This document shows, in pieces, positions 33,432 through 41,395 of a DNA stretch of 64,000 bases. The stretch spans positions 1 to 64,000 of the forward strand of contig JAWXCK010000152.1 in the NCBI GenBank assembly GCA_034408855.1. Direction: 5' to 3'. Below the pieces are notes generated by a model, which saw only the letters and a program-made list of their open reading frames with translations, was not told where the DNA came from and did no database searches. Numbering within the stretch: position 1 is the stretch's first letter; the number at the start of each line of letters is the position of its first letter. The DNA comes from JAIYDQ01 sp034408855. Lineage in GTDB: Bacteria > Planctomycetota > Planctomycetia > Pirellulales > Pirellulaceae. A program made the translations under genes and the position numbers.

Positions 33432-34135
33432 TGGTAAACAAAAACTACGTGATCGTAGGGGGGAGTCATGGGATTGGCTTCGGGCTGGTTTGGCGATTGT
33501 TTGAAAGCGGTGCGAGTGTCACTGTACTTTCTCGAACCAACGAAAACTTAGAGAGTCTGCCCAATGTAGCCTATCTGCAACTTGACGTGACCAAGGATGA
33601 AATTGACGCAAGTAAGTTGCCGTCGTCGATTGATGGACTGGCTTACTGCCCTGGATCGATAAACTTGGGGAGCATTCGCCAATTGAAACCTCAAGCAATG
33701 ATCGACGACTATGTGCTCAATGTTGTTGGCATTGTTCGTTGTATCCAAGCTGTCTTGCCAGCTTTGCAGGTTCCGGAAACTTCGGCAATCGTTTTGTTTA
33801 GTTCCGTTGCTGTTGCTCAAGGCTTACCCATGCATGCCTCGGTTGCGGCCAGTAAAGGAGCCGTCGAAGGATTGACGCGGACCCTAGCAGCCGAGCTATC
33901 ACCATCTATTCGCGTGAACTGTATCGCGCCGGCTTTGACGGAAACACGATTGGCTTCTCGATTCCTTTCGACGCCCGAGAAGCGGAAGTCGATGTGCGAA
34001 CTTTATCCACTGAAGAGAGTTGGCACAGTCGAGGATGTTGCGAGTTTAGCCGAGTATTTACTTTCTTCAACGTCAAGCTGGATGACTGGGCAAGTCATTG
34101 GAATGGACGGCGGATTTTCCGCAGTGCGAAAATGA
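33428..34135 (+). CDS. Short-chain dehydrogenase/reductase-like protein lacking the catalytic Tyr
   Basis: 235 residues with the SDR Rossmann fold: glycine motif GGSHGIG at 11-17, an acidic strand end (LDVTKDE), a YCPGS in place of NNAG, Ser125-Ser126 at the catalytic serine position, and MDGGF at the C-terminus as in classical SDRs. The YxxxK motif reads V139-A-A-S-K143: lysine is present but the tyrosine is valine. Spacing from Ser126 (13 residues) supports the alignment. It is translationally coupled to the sigma factor. It may bind NAD(P) without classical catalysis, or use another proton donor. I recall similar tyrosine-less SDRs in light-regulated clusters, but cannot verify that here. 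Confidence 0.85.
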   Translation: MMVNKNYVIVGGSHGIGFGLVWRLFESGASVTVLSRTNENLESLPNVAYLQLDVTKDEIDASKLPSSIDGLAYCPGSINLGSIRQLKPQAMIDDYVLNVVGIVRCIQAVLPALQVPETSAIVLFSSVAVAQGLPMHASVAASKGAVEGLTRTLAAELSPSIRVNCIAPALTETRLASRFLSTPEKRKSMCELYPLKRVGTVEDVASLAEYLLSSTSSWMTGQVIGMDGGFSAVRK

Positions 34136-34758
34136 AATCCTGAAACTACTTCAGTGGTGCGAATGAAGTAAAGGAAAAAGTTGCGATGACGACGCCGGTA
34201 TTCATGGAGGAGGCTAAGAAGAATGCGGAAGGGCGAATGGGGTTCGTTATCCCAAAGAATGTCGCAACGCGAGGCGCCCCATCGCCGATTGGAGCGAGTA
34301 TCCTGCGCCGCAACGAATTTTTGCTTCGTATAGTAGACAGGTAACGTTGGCGAGCATGGTACTGCTGCCGGCGCAAGAGCCGCTTCCTGATTGTTGCGAT
34401 TGCTAAATTGCGCAACAAATAACAACAAAATAATGTTGAGGGCAAATGGCATACCAGTAGATCAAGCCAGCCAAACCATGCGGATCGAAGATCTGATACG
34501 GCATTGGTATTCGAGACAAGCGTGGAATTTCTTTAACCGTCTCCTGATAAGTAAATTAGTCGGCGAACCCCGCCTCGGAAGCAGCTTTGGCGAAGTCGCT
34601 GCAGCAATCCGAATTTGCGATTTAGAGTTTTCAGTGCTACCCATCGAGTGGACTAAAGCGAATCGATCCAAAATTGGCCTTTGCAAAAAAAGCCCGCGTC
34701 AATCGACGCGGGCCTTACTTTAAGTCAAGTGATTGTTACCTAGCCGGCAACTTGAATA
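34136..34758. other. Intergenic region without a convincing gene
   Basis: About 620 bp between convergent genes. Several overlapping open frames exist on both strands, including a 52-codon plus-strand frame at 34186-34344 and a 110-codon frame at 34391-34723. None has a ribosome site, a recognisable domain or a plausible start. The text resembles sequence that recurs between planctomycete genes, but I cannot confirm it is a repeat from one window. The 3' end holds the terminator of the fasciclin gene. Confidence 0.5.
34685..34713 (-). terminator. Rho-independent terminator of the fasciclin gene
   Basis: Perfect 9-bp stem GCCCGCGTC / GACGCGGGC (34692-34700 and 34705-34713) with a 4-nt loop. 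On the minus strand it is followed by seven T (34685-34691). It lies 46 bp after the fasciclin stop codon. Confidence 0.85.
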
Positions 34759-35268
34759 CTACTTTGATGGAGGTAGTATTACTGTGTCGATAACATGCAC
34801 GACGCCGTTTGACGCCGCAATGTCAGTCTTGACAACTTTCGCCTTGCCGTTCAAAAACACATTACCATCTTTGATCTCGATTGTGACGTCCGATCCTTGT
34901 ACGGTCTTGGCTTTATCCAATTTCACGACATCAGCCGCTTTCACGCTTCCAGCGACAACATGATAAGTCAAGATCGCAACCAGCTTCTCCTTGTTTTCAG
35001 GTTTTAAAAGCGACTCAACCGTTCCCTTCGGGAGCTTATCAAACGCCTCGTTGGTTGGGGCAAAAACCGTGAACGGCCCCTTGCCTTTTAGAGTCTCGAC
35101 TAAGCCAGCCGCTTTCACGGCAGCAACCAGCGTTGAAAACGCTTCGTTGCCCGCGGCGACGCCGACAATGTCGTCCTTTACTAACACTTTCTCGTCCGCA
35201 AAGCTCGACGTAGCGAACACTGAACCAACGAGTACGAACGCAGCACTTACAAACCAATTCTTCAACAT
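34759..35268 (-). CDS. Secreted fasciclin (FAS1) domain protein
   Basis: 169 residues from ATG 35268, chosen because it gives a signal peptide (MLKNWFVSAAFVLVGSVFATSSFA) and an AAGGAT ribosome site lies 6-8 bp upstream; the longer frame has only polar sequence before it. The mature part is one FAS1 domain with both conserved boxes: FTVFAPTNEAFDKLP (H1) and GVVHVIDTVILP (H2), and the central YHVV motif. FAS1 proteins mediate adhesion or matrix contacts outside the cell. Single gene with its own intrinsic terminator. It neighbours an ECF sigma factor on the same strand but is separated by over 200 bp, so it is probably an independent unit. Confidence 0.92.
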   Translation of the reverse strand: MLKNWFVSAAFVLVGSVFATSSFADEKVLVKDDIVGVAAGNEAFSTLVAAVKAAGLVETLKGKGPFTVFAPTNEAFDKLPKGTVESLLKPENKEKLVAILTYHVVAGSVKAADVVKLDKAKTVQGSDVTIEIKDGNVFLNGKAKVVKTDIAASNGVVHVIDTVILPPSK

Positions 35269-35477
35269 CTTTTTATCCTTGAATTTCAATACGGGATTAC
35301 TAAACAAACTCTTCCATTGACGATCTGCCTCGATGTCAGCTGCAGTTCTGCTGAGGCGATGCACTGTAGAGAGGTGTCAAGCGAGCGGGGAAGCTTTTCT
35401 TTGCGCCCAATGCTGTCGATCGGCTTAGAAAGAATGACTTTTGGGATTGTCCAATTGCGAGCCGATGATGTGCGATA

Positions 35478-36122
35478 CTAGAGTTGCTGGCTCGAACTCT
35501 GAAAGGCGACAAGATCGGTGCGAAGCGATTTAAGGCCGCGTTTGAGCAAGCCGGCAACGGCCATCTCCGACTTGTCTATGCGCTCAGAGATTTCTCGCAA
35601 TGATAGCCCTTCGATATACCGAAGACGAATCGCTTCGCATTGCGTTTCCGGAATTTGTGTCATGCAAAGCGCGAGCGACGCAGCGGCTTCGTCTCGCATT
35701 GCCCGCTGGCTCGGCGACGATGTGTCTGCTTGCAGCAGCTTTTCCAACGGCAAAGGCTGGCCGTCGGCATCTCGAATAATGCCGCCGATTTCTCGTTTTG
35801 CCGAACGCTTCAATGCCCCCAAATGGCGTTGGTGGACGGTTTCGATGTTGTTGCGCAAGATATGTCGAAGCCATGCTAAGAGCGAATTGATATCTCGACC
35901 TCGGAAATCAGGTAGGTCTCGATGGGCTTCTAAAAACGTTGTCTGGAGTACGTCGCTTGGATCGAGTCTCCCCTTTAAGCGACCGTCCAGTTGACGTTGC
36001 GCAATGACGAACAAGTAAGGTCGAAAATGATCGAACAACTGCCCCGTAGCTGCGGTATCGCCATTGCGAGCTAGCGTTAAGAGCTTGTTCGAATCGAAGA
36101 TAGTCACGGTGCGATAACCCAA
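35478..36122 (-). CDS. ECF-type sigma factor (planctomycete family)
   Basis: 214 residues. Region 2 shows DPSDVLQTTFLEAHRDLPDF and LLAWLRHILRNNI; region 4 shows IPETQCEAIRLRYIEGLSLREISERIDKSE and AVAGLLKRGLKSLR. This form, with GRLDPSDVLQTT, is the large planctomycete ECF group. No anti-sigma gene is adjacent. The annotated ATG overlaps the end of the PQQ-like gene by 19 nt; a GTG at 36107 would leave a 4-nt overlap and is an equally good start. The overlap means co-transcription with, and probably coupling to, the secreted propeller gene upstream. Confidence 0.88.
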   Translation of the reverse strand: MGYRTVTIFDSNKLLTLARNGDTAATGQLFDHFRPYLFVIAQRQLDGRLKGRLDPSDVLQTTFLEAHRDLPDFRGRDINSLLAWLRHILRNNIETVHQRHLGALKRSAKREIGGIIRDADGQPLPLEKLLQADTSSPSQRAMRDEAAASLALCMTQIPETQCEAIRLRYIEGLSLREISERIDKSEMAVAGLLKRGLKSLRTDLVAFQSSSQQL

Positions 36123-37372
36123 AGCTGTTCATCGCTGCGAATGAGTATCCGATCTTTCGTAGCTGCAGGTGTCGATCGCACAGTTTGCTCCATCGCCACT
36201 TCACCGAGCTTCTGAAATGTTTTATCGGCAGCCAAAATAGTAACGACGCCCAGGCGTGAAATGCCTATTAACGAATCACCAAGAATAACCGGCGAACTCG
36301 AAACGTCACCGCCTATCCGCTCGCTCCAATGCGTTGATCCCGTTTTCGCATCGAGACACGAAACGACGCCATTGTCCGCCCATAAAAAAATCATGTCGCG
36401 CTTCGCAATCGGCGTTGGGACGTAGGGAGCCGCCTTCGAAATGCGATAAACCTCTTCCTGAGAGCCGTCGTCTTTGACGGCAAACAGTATATTTCCGCCG
36501 CCGCCAGAGCCTTCAGTCGATATCAAAAGCGAGCCGGTGTGAAGCAACGAAGAGCAGACTCGCTTTTCAAAAATCGATGGAACTGGCGACCAAAGAGGCG
36601 TTCCCGTTTTCGCATCGAGAGCGAAAAAGCCGCTCCCGGTACTCGAACATAAGATTGCTTCTTTGTCATTGATGGTCGTTACACAAGGCACCCCATAACA
36701 AACTCGCGTAGCCTTGAGCGGCGTCTCCCATACCGTGGCGCCCGTCGATCGATCCAAAGCGATCATCGATTCTGTTCCTGGTTCAACGCCTGCAGGAAGT
36801 TCCTCGGCATCTTGACTATTGAATAACACCACAAGATCGCCAACAATAATTGGAGACGTTCCAAATCCATGTTGTGTTTCATACCGCCCTAGATCACGCG
36901 ACCAAACTTCTTGGCCGTCATGCGTGAAGGCCTTGATTGTTAGGCTTTCAGGGGAACCCCAAGCACAATAAACTTGCTTGGCGTCGACGCAGGGGGTACT
37001 CGAGGCAAATGAGCTAAGCACATGAAGCTTATGCACACTCGAAGCATACTTTTTTTCCCAGAGCTTACGTGGCTTTTCAATATCGACCGCCACAAGATAG
37101 CGATCAGCATTCGATTGGTCGCCACAAAGCAAAAATGCCGTCGATCCCCAGATGACGGGTGAGCCGTTACCAAAGGCTGGCAAATCAATTTGACCAAGTA
37201 CTTGCTCGGGTTTCCACGGTAGCGAAACGGAACAGTCTTCGAGTACGCCTAGCCCATTGGCTCCGCGAAAGCGTGTCCAATTGTTCATAGAATCGTCGGC
37301 GTAAAGCGTTGCAAAAACAGAACTGAGAGAAACGAACAAAACGGAAGTTGACAGCGATCTCGACAAAAACAT
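36104..37372 (-). CDS. Secreted PQQ-like beta-propeller protein
   Basis: 422 residues with a signal peptide (MFLSRSLSTSVLFVSLSSVFATLYA). The opening NNWTRFRGANGLGV is the common start of planctomycete PQQ-binding-like propellers. Blade repeats follow: LVAVDIEKPRKLWEKKY, IKAFTHDGQEVWSRDL, MIALDRSTGATVWETPL, FFALDAKTGTPLWS, VSCLDAKTGSTHWSERI. There is no dehydrogenase active-site signature, so it is more likely a binding or scaffold protein than an alcohol dehydrogenase. It is transcribed ahead of, and overlaps, the ECF sigma factor gene, which hints at a sensing role; that is inference. Confidence 0.85.
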   Translation of the reverse strand: MFLSRSLSTSVLFVSLSSVFATLYADDSMNNWTRFRGANGLGVLEDCSVSLPWKPEQVLGQIDLPAFGNGSPVIWGSTAFLLCGDQSNADRYLVAVDIEKPRKLWEKKYASSVHKLHVLSSFASSTPCVDAKQVYCAWGSPESLTIKAFTHDGQEVWSRDLGRYETQHGFGTSPIIVGDLVVLFNSQDAEELPAGVEPGTESMIALDRSTGATVWETPLKATRVCYGVPCVTTINDKEAILCSSTGSGFFALDAKTGTPLWSPVPSIFEKRVCSSLLHTGSLLISTEGSGGGGNILFAVKDDGSQEEVYRISKAAPYVPTPIAKRDMIFLWADNGVVSCLDAKTGSTHWSERIGGDVSSSPVILGDSLIGISRLGVVTILAADKTFQKLGEVAMEQTVRSTPAATKDRILIRSDEQLWVIAP

Positions 37373-37436
37373 AACGTTGCTTCTCCAACAAGCGGGGGGT
37401 GGGCGACCAGATAGACAATCTCAAAAATTCTTCGGC

Positions 37437-37476
37437 AATGAAAAATCATTATAGCTAATGAAAAATCATTATAGCT
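37437..37476. repeat. Perfect 20-bp tandem duplication
   Basis: AATGAAAAATCATTATAGCT occurs twice in direct succession. Each copy contains a small inverted repeat (AATGA/TCATT), so two AT-rich hairpins could form upstream of the PQQ-like gene. Confidence 0.85.
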
Positions 37477-37514
37477 TGGCCGCGAACGGGCGGTGCTGCG
37501 CAACTCCGGCCTTT

Positions 37515-37593
37515 GCGGGCGGGACGCCCGCGCACCGAAATACAAGCATTGCTTCGACCTTTAGTTAGCGGGCGAGACACCCTCGCGCCGAAA
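37515..37593. repeat. Two related GC-rich intergenic repeat units
   Basis: A 26-bp unit at 37515-37540 (begins GCGGGCGGGACGCCCGCG) recurs with five changes at 37568-37593 (begins GCGGGCGAGACACCCTCG); both end CCGAAA. Such units look like the dispersed repeats common between planctomycete genes. Confidence 0.65.
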
Positions 37594-37667
37594 TGCTGTG
37601 GCTCGAACATCGACTTTTTAAAAAGGCAATTTGGATTTTCGACTCGCTGCGCAATGACAAAAGTCAT

Positions 37668-38954
37668 CTATTTTGCTGGCTTTGTGCACCAATGCGAAAG
37701 GGCATCCAAGGTCTTTTCAAGGGCTCCGCGATGCTCGGCGGCTATATGGCTGGCTCTAGTCCCGATGCTTCGTCGATGTTCTTCGGACGTAAGATTCTCT
37801 ACTGCCCAAGTGTAAAGATCTTCAGGCGAATCGAGCTGCGTTATGGCTTGTGATTCTCGAAGAATGCGAATGATATCAGCAAAATTCTTGGTATTGGGCC
37901 CGACAGCCGTCGAAACACCGAAGGCTGCTGGTTCGATCATGTTTTGGCCACCGCGATCGCCAAAGCTGCCACCGACAAAGGCGATATCTGCCAGTCCCCA
38001 CCACCATCGTAGTTCGCCTACCGTGTCGCCTAGCAGGATCTCCCAACCGATTGATGAGGATTGCTCGCGTTGGCTTCTCCGATCAACTTTAAAACCGGAG
38101 GTCGCGAGCAATCGCCCGACTTCGTCAAATCGATCGGGTTGACGTGGAACCACGATCAGTTTGAGTTTCGGAAAAGTTGGCTTGATCTTTCGAAAAACGT
38201 CCAAGGCGTATTGCTCTTCCGGCGCTTGCGTACTTCCTACGACCCACACTACGTCATCCGTGGCTAGACAAAGTTGAGTCTTGCGCACAACAACTTCGGA
38301 ATGCGCGCGATCTGGGCATGCACCATCGAATTTCAGATTTCCAACCGATAAGACCCGAGACTTTGCCACTCCCATCGCTTCAAAGCGGGTCGCATAGTCA
38401 GCATCTTGTGTGGCAACGAAATCCAACATCGCAAAATAGGGTCGAATGAGCCAGCGAAATCGGCGGTACCCTTCGAAACTGCGTTTGCTAAGTCGACCAT
38501 TGACGATCACCACCGCACAACCTGCGCGCTTGGCTGCTCGAATCAAGTTCGGCCAGACCTCGAGTTCGACCAGCACGAGCAGCTTTGGCTGAATTCGTTT
38601 CATCGCTTGACGAACCGACCATGTAAAATCCAATGGCAGATAGAACACCGTATGTTTGGAGAAAGCCCTTTCAGCGATCTCCATTCCAGCCTGCGTCGTA
38701 GTTGAAATACACAGGCTGCAACTTGGATAACGCTTCTCGATTCCTGCGACCAACGTCCAAAGCAGTTGGACTTCGCCTACACTCACCGCGTGCAGCCAAA
38801 CAACTGAATTTGCTGATTCTACTTTAGGAACGTAACCGAAGAATTTTTCTTTCCAGCCAGCTTGGTATCGACCTGTTCGAATACTTCGGATGATCAGCCA
38901 CGGAAGGCAAAAGAGGATCGCGATCCCATAAACAATATTAAAGAAATATGCCAT
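37668..38954 (-). CDS. kdtA: 3-deoxy-D-manno-octulosonic acid (Kdo) transferase
   Basis: 428 residues. The N-terminal hydrophobic anchor (FNIVYGIAILFCLPWLII) precedes the glycosyltransferase N-domain with GRYQAGWKEKFFGY, which carries the family's essential acidic residue. VVWLHAVSVGEVQLL and LVLVELEVWPNLI match conserved KdtA/WaaA segments; FVGGSFGDRGGQNMIEPAAFG is the C-terminal donor-binding block. It transfers Kdo from CMP-Kdo to lipid A precursor at the inner membrane, so the organism should build an LPS-type outer membrane. The aminotransferase gene ends 23 bp upstream on the same strand, so they are probably co-transcribed. Confidence 0.93.
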   Translation of the reverse strand: MAYFFNIVYGIAILFCLPWLIIRSIRTGRYQAGWKEKFFGYVPKVESANSVVWLHAVSVGEVQLLWTLVAGIEKRYPSCSLCISTTTQAGMEIAERAFSKHTVFYLPLDFTWSVRQAMKRIQPKLLVLVELEVWPNLIRAAKRAGCAVVIVNGRLSKRSFEGYRRFRWLIRPYFAMLDFVATQDADYATRFEAMGVAKSRVLSVGNLKFDGACPDRAHSEVVVRKTQLCLATDDVVWVVGSTQAPEEQYALDVFRKIKPTFPKLKLIVVPRQPDRFDEVGRLLATSGFKVDRRSQREQSSSIGWEILLGDTVGELRWWWGLADIAFVGGSFGDRGGQNMIEPAAFGVSTAVGPNTKNFADIIRILRESQAITQLDSPEDLYTWAVENLTSEEHRRSIGTRASHIAAEHRGALEKTLDALSHWCTKPAK

Positions 38955-38977
38955 TGTCTTTCACTCGAAGACGTAGC

Positions 38978-40180
38978 TTAGCTTTTTCCGGTGGCTGCTA
39001 AGCAATCAGCGATCGATTGGCAGATATACGACACGGTGGATTCGCTGATACCAGCCACGTTGATCCGACCGGTTCCTACCAAATAAATGGCGCGTTCGCT
39101 CTTGAGCCAGTCGGCTTGCATCGGCGACAGACCGGTATAGGAAAACATTCCCTTCTGCGTGAGCAAGAAGCTGAAATTGCGTCCGGCATTGGTCGAGGCC
39201 ATGCCTGAAACGAACATTGAACGCATTTTTGAAATGCGATCGCGCATCGCAGCTACTTCAAGTTCCCATTCCGATCGAAGCTTCGCGTCGCCAAGAATCA
39301 AGGCGACTGTCGCAGCTCCATGTCTAGGAGGATTTGAATAGTTGGCACGCACGGTTTGTTTTAACTGGCTCAATGTTGCTGCCGCACTAGACGGATTCTC
39401 ATGAACGAACATGACAGCCCCTACCCGCTCGCTATACAAGCCAAAGTTCTTGGAATACGAACTACAGATAATCGCTTCTGGATTCGAAGCCAAAAGTGTT
39501 CGTAAGCCGATTCCATCTTCATACAAACCTTCTCCAAATCCTTGGTAGGCGTAGTCGACAAACGGAATCATCCGTTTGCTCTTCATAAGTTTCGCAATCT
39601 CGATCCAATCATCGGTCGACGGATCAATGCCTGTTGGATTGTGACAACAAGCATGCAGGCAAACCAAGTCGGCTTCGCGCCCGTGCGTCTGAAGGTGCTC
39701 GAGCATGGCATTCAAGTCGAACGAGGTTTTGTCGGCACCGAGATACGGATAGGTTTCGACATCTAATCCGCAGGCGGCGAAAATCGAATTATGATTGACC
39801 CAGGTCGGATTGCTTACCCAAACACGAGACGTTGGAAAGAATCGCGCGACTGTTTCCGCGCCGACTCGCAAAGCTCCGGTTCCTCCGGGAGTCTGAACCG
39901 CAGCGACACGATTCGTTTCGGCTGCATCCTTCAAGGCAAGCTCGACGACTTGTTTGAGGTAGTCCGGATGTCCGTCGATTCCGAGATATCCTTTCGACTT
40001 TTCATCTGCGACCAGTCGTCGTTCGGCTTCCTTGACGGTCGCTAAAATCGGCGTCTGACCTTGTTCGTCTCGATAGACACCGACGGTCAAGTTGATCTTT
40101 TTATCGCGAGGGTCTTTTTGAAAAACGTCGGCGAGTCCGAGAATCGAATCGGGTGGAGCGGTCGGTAGTGTCTGAAACAT
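38978..40180 (-). CDS. Aspartate/aromatic aminotransferase (class I, PLP)
   Basis: About 400 residues from ATG 40180 (MFQTLPTAPPDSILGL). A longer frame reaches 40519 but would overlap the divergent dehydratase gene and adds non-homologous sequence, so I reject it. Family marks are GTGALRVGAE (cofactor phosphate region), HACCHNPTGIDP, VDYAYQGFGEG, the PLP lysine in SSYSKNFGLYSERVG, and the carboxylate-binding Arg in SNPPRHGA. This pattern fits AspC/TyrB, which moves amino groups between aspartate or aromatic amino acids and 2-oxoglutarate. Length matches the family. It precedes kdtA by 23 bp and is divergent from the FabZ-like gene, with 129 bp between. Confidence 0.92.
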   Translation of the reverse strand: MFQTLPTAPPDSILGLADVFQKDPRDKKINLTVGVYRDEQGQTPILATVKEAERRLVADEKSKGYLGIDGHPDYLKQVVELALKDAAETNRVAAVQTPGGTGALRVGAETVARFFPTSRVWVSNPTWVNHNSIFAACGLDVETYPYLGADKTSFDLNAMLEHLQTHGREADLVCLHACCHNPTGIDPSTDDWIEIAKLMKSKRMIPFVDYAYQGFGEGLYEDGIGLRTLLASNPEAIICSSYSKNFGLYSERVGAVMFVHENPSSAAATLSQLKQTVRANYSNPPRHGAATVALILGDAKLRSEWELEVAAMRDRISKMRSMFVSGMASTNAGRNFSFLLTQKGMFSYTGLSPMQADWLKSERAIYLVGTGRINVAGISESTVSYICQSIADCLAATGKS

Positions 40181-40309
40181 TTGCTTTAAATAGTTAAAGA
40201 ATTCTTCGGTAATACCGTTGATAAGCTTAACATTTGACGGCAGAATGCCTAGTACCGCTCTATTTTCGGCCGGCAATTTCAGCTCCGCTTTGCATAAACG
40301 ATCTCCACT

Positions 40310-40795
40310 ATGAAGTTTCGACAACTCGATCAAATTACCGAACTCATTCCTGGGCAGAGGATCACGGCGACGCGGACCCTTCGAGCCGACGAAGACTACC
40401 TTCGCGATCATTTTCCGCTCTTTCCTGTGATGCCCGGAGTCCTGATGCTGGAAGCGTTGTATCAAGCAGCTTGCCTCTTGATTCGTGCAACCGACGACTT
40501 CAACTGTTCCGTACTTCACTTAGAAGAAGCCAAGAACGTGAAATTTGCCGACTTCATGGAGCCTGGCAACACGCTCGATATCACAGTCGAAATGATCAAG
40601 GATGAACAGGACCGAGTTTCGTTGAAAGCCACCGGCACCAAAGGCGATTCAACAGCCGTCTCAGCTCGACTGGTAATTCGAAAATCACGACTCAGCGACA
40701 CGAAGCCTGAACTAGCGGAACTCGATCGATTCATCGCCAACCATCCGCGCCAAGAACTTGAAAAGCTGATGCTTGCAAGCGATGCGAAACAATAG
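40310..40795 (+). CDS. FabZ-like 3-hydroxyacyl-ACP dehydratase (hotdog fold)
   Basis: 161 residues with the FabZ/FabA active-site segment DHFPLFPVMPGVLMLEALYQA: catalytic His in HFPxxPxxPG and the following Glu. The remaining hotdog strands are normal (VKFADFMEPGNTLDITVEM). It would dehydrate 3-hydroxyacyl-ACP in fatty acid or lipid A precursor synthesis. The N-terminus is longer and the sequence more divergent than in typical FabZ, so a specialised acyl substrate is possible. It stands alone: divergent from the aminotransferase and followed by a 600-bp region before rsmH. Confidence 0.85.
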   Translation: MKFRQLDQITELIPGQRITATRTLRADEDYLRDHFPLFPVMPGVLMLEALYQAACLLIRATDDFNCSVLHLEEAKNVKFADFMEPGNTLDITVEMIKDEQDRVSLKATGTKGDSTAVSARLVIRKSRLSDTKPELAELDRFIANHPRQELEKLMLASDAKQ

Positions 40796-40856
40796 ATAAA
40801 TCGGTCGGGCTGTGTTCTATCGGATTCAATTTTTGCGGTAGAGAAAAGTGTTGCAC

Positions 40857-40893
40857 GACGCTCCGCCGTCGTGATTTGCGACGGCGGAGCGTC
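40857..40893. repeat. Perfect 15-bp inverted repeat (hairpin)
   Basis: GACGCTCCGCCGTCG pairs with CGACGGCGGAGCGTC across a 7-nt loop. It lacks a T-tract, so it is not a standard terminator. It could act as a bidirectional hairpin for the upstream gene or be a dispersed repeat. Confidence 0.75.
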
Positions 40894-41280
40894 ACGCTAC
40901 ACTGCAGATGTGCGGGTTGCATCCTGAGAGATTTGTGGCTCGCCAGGTAACCGTGGCTGACCGTAATATTTCTATTAAGGTCGTCTGCAATGATCACGCG
41001 ATTCGGGCAAGTCTAGGGGCAATTTGCCGGTTAAATGATGGTTTTTTTAGCTGCCTTTCCCATTTGTCGACGATTCGCAACAAGCGTCCAAAGAATTATT
41101 CTGGCGATGCAACTCCCGGTGGCCAATGGACCTACGGAAACAGCCGAACGATTCCGCTAAAGTTGGCCAAAGTATTCGGTTGACTCAGCACGACAGATGG
41201 ATATGCTGAGTTTGAAGGTTTCGTCGAACCACCTGGATGGGTGGTACCTCAAAGACCGAAGTTCTCCAGCTCGGGAAGAG

Positions 41281-41316
41281 AAAAAGCCTACGGCCACTGG
41301 CTTTTTCCGCAGGCTT
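41281..41316 (+). promoter_or_regulatory. Two mutually exclusive hairpins in the rsmH leader
   Basis: AAAAAGCC (41281-41288) can pair with GGCTTTTT (41299-41306), a terminator-like form with flanking A and T tracts. Alternatively AAGCCTACGG (41284-41293) can pair with CCGCAGGCTT (41307-41316). The two share bases and exclude each other. A further ACCACC/GGTGGT hairpin lies at 41228-41245. Whether this regulates rsmH is untested. Confidence 0.35.
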
Positions 41317-41395
41317 GACTGTGAAGCAGCAGTCATTCCTGCCCGAAGCTGGCGGACGGTTTTTCTTTTGTTCTCTTCAACGATCATGTAAGTGC

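Larger units (their letters stand above)
40796..41395. other. 600-bp intergenic region and structured rsmH leader
   Basis: I find no protein gene with support here. It holds a perfect 15-bp inverted repeat (40857-40893) and, close to rsmH, a run of small hairpins (41228-41316). A 64-codon open frame (41197-41391) stops 4 bp before the rsmH ATG; it has no recognised similarity and could be a leader peptide or chance. Confidence 0.45.

Noticed and set aside
34186..34723. Small open frames between the SDR and fasciclin genes
   Set aside because: They overlap on both strands, lack ribosome sites and recognised domains, and one covers the fasciclin terminator.
40181..40519. N-terminal extension of the aminotransferase frame
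   Set aside because: It would overlap the divergent FabZ-like gene, and the family's normal N-terminus begins at 40180.
41238..41248. GGTGGTACC, similar to the conserved T-box riboswitch motif, upstream of rsmH
   Set aside because: The GCG that should follow is absent, no specifier stem can be seen, and rsmH is not an amino-acid gene. It is better explained as half of a small hairpin.
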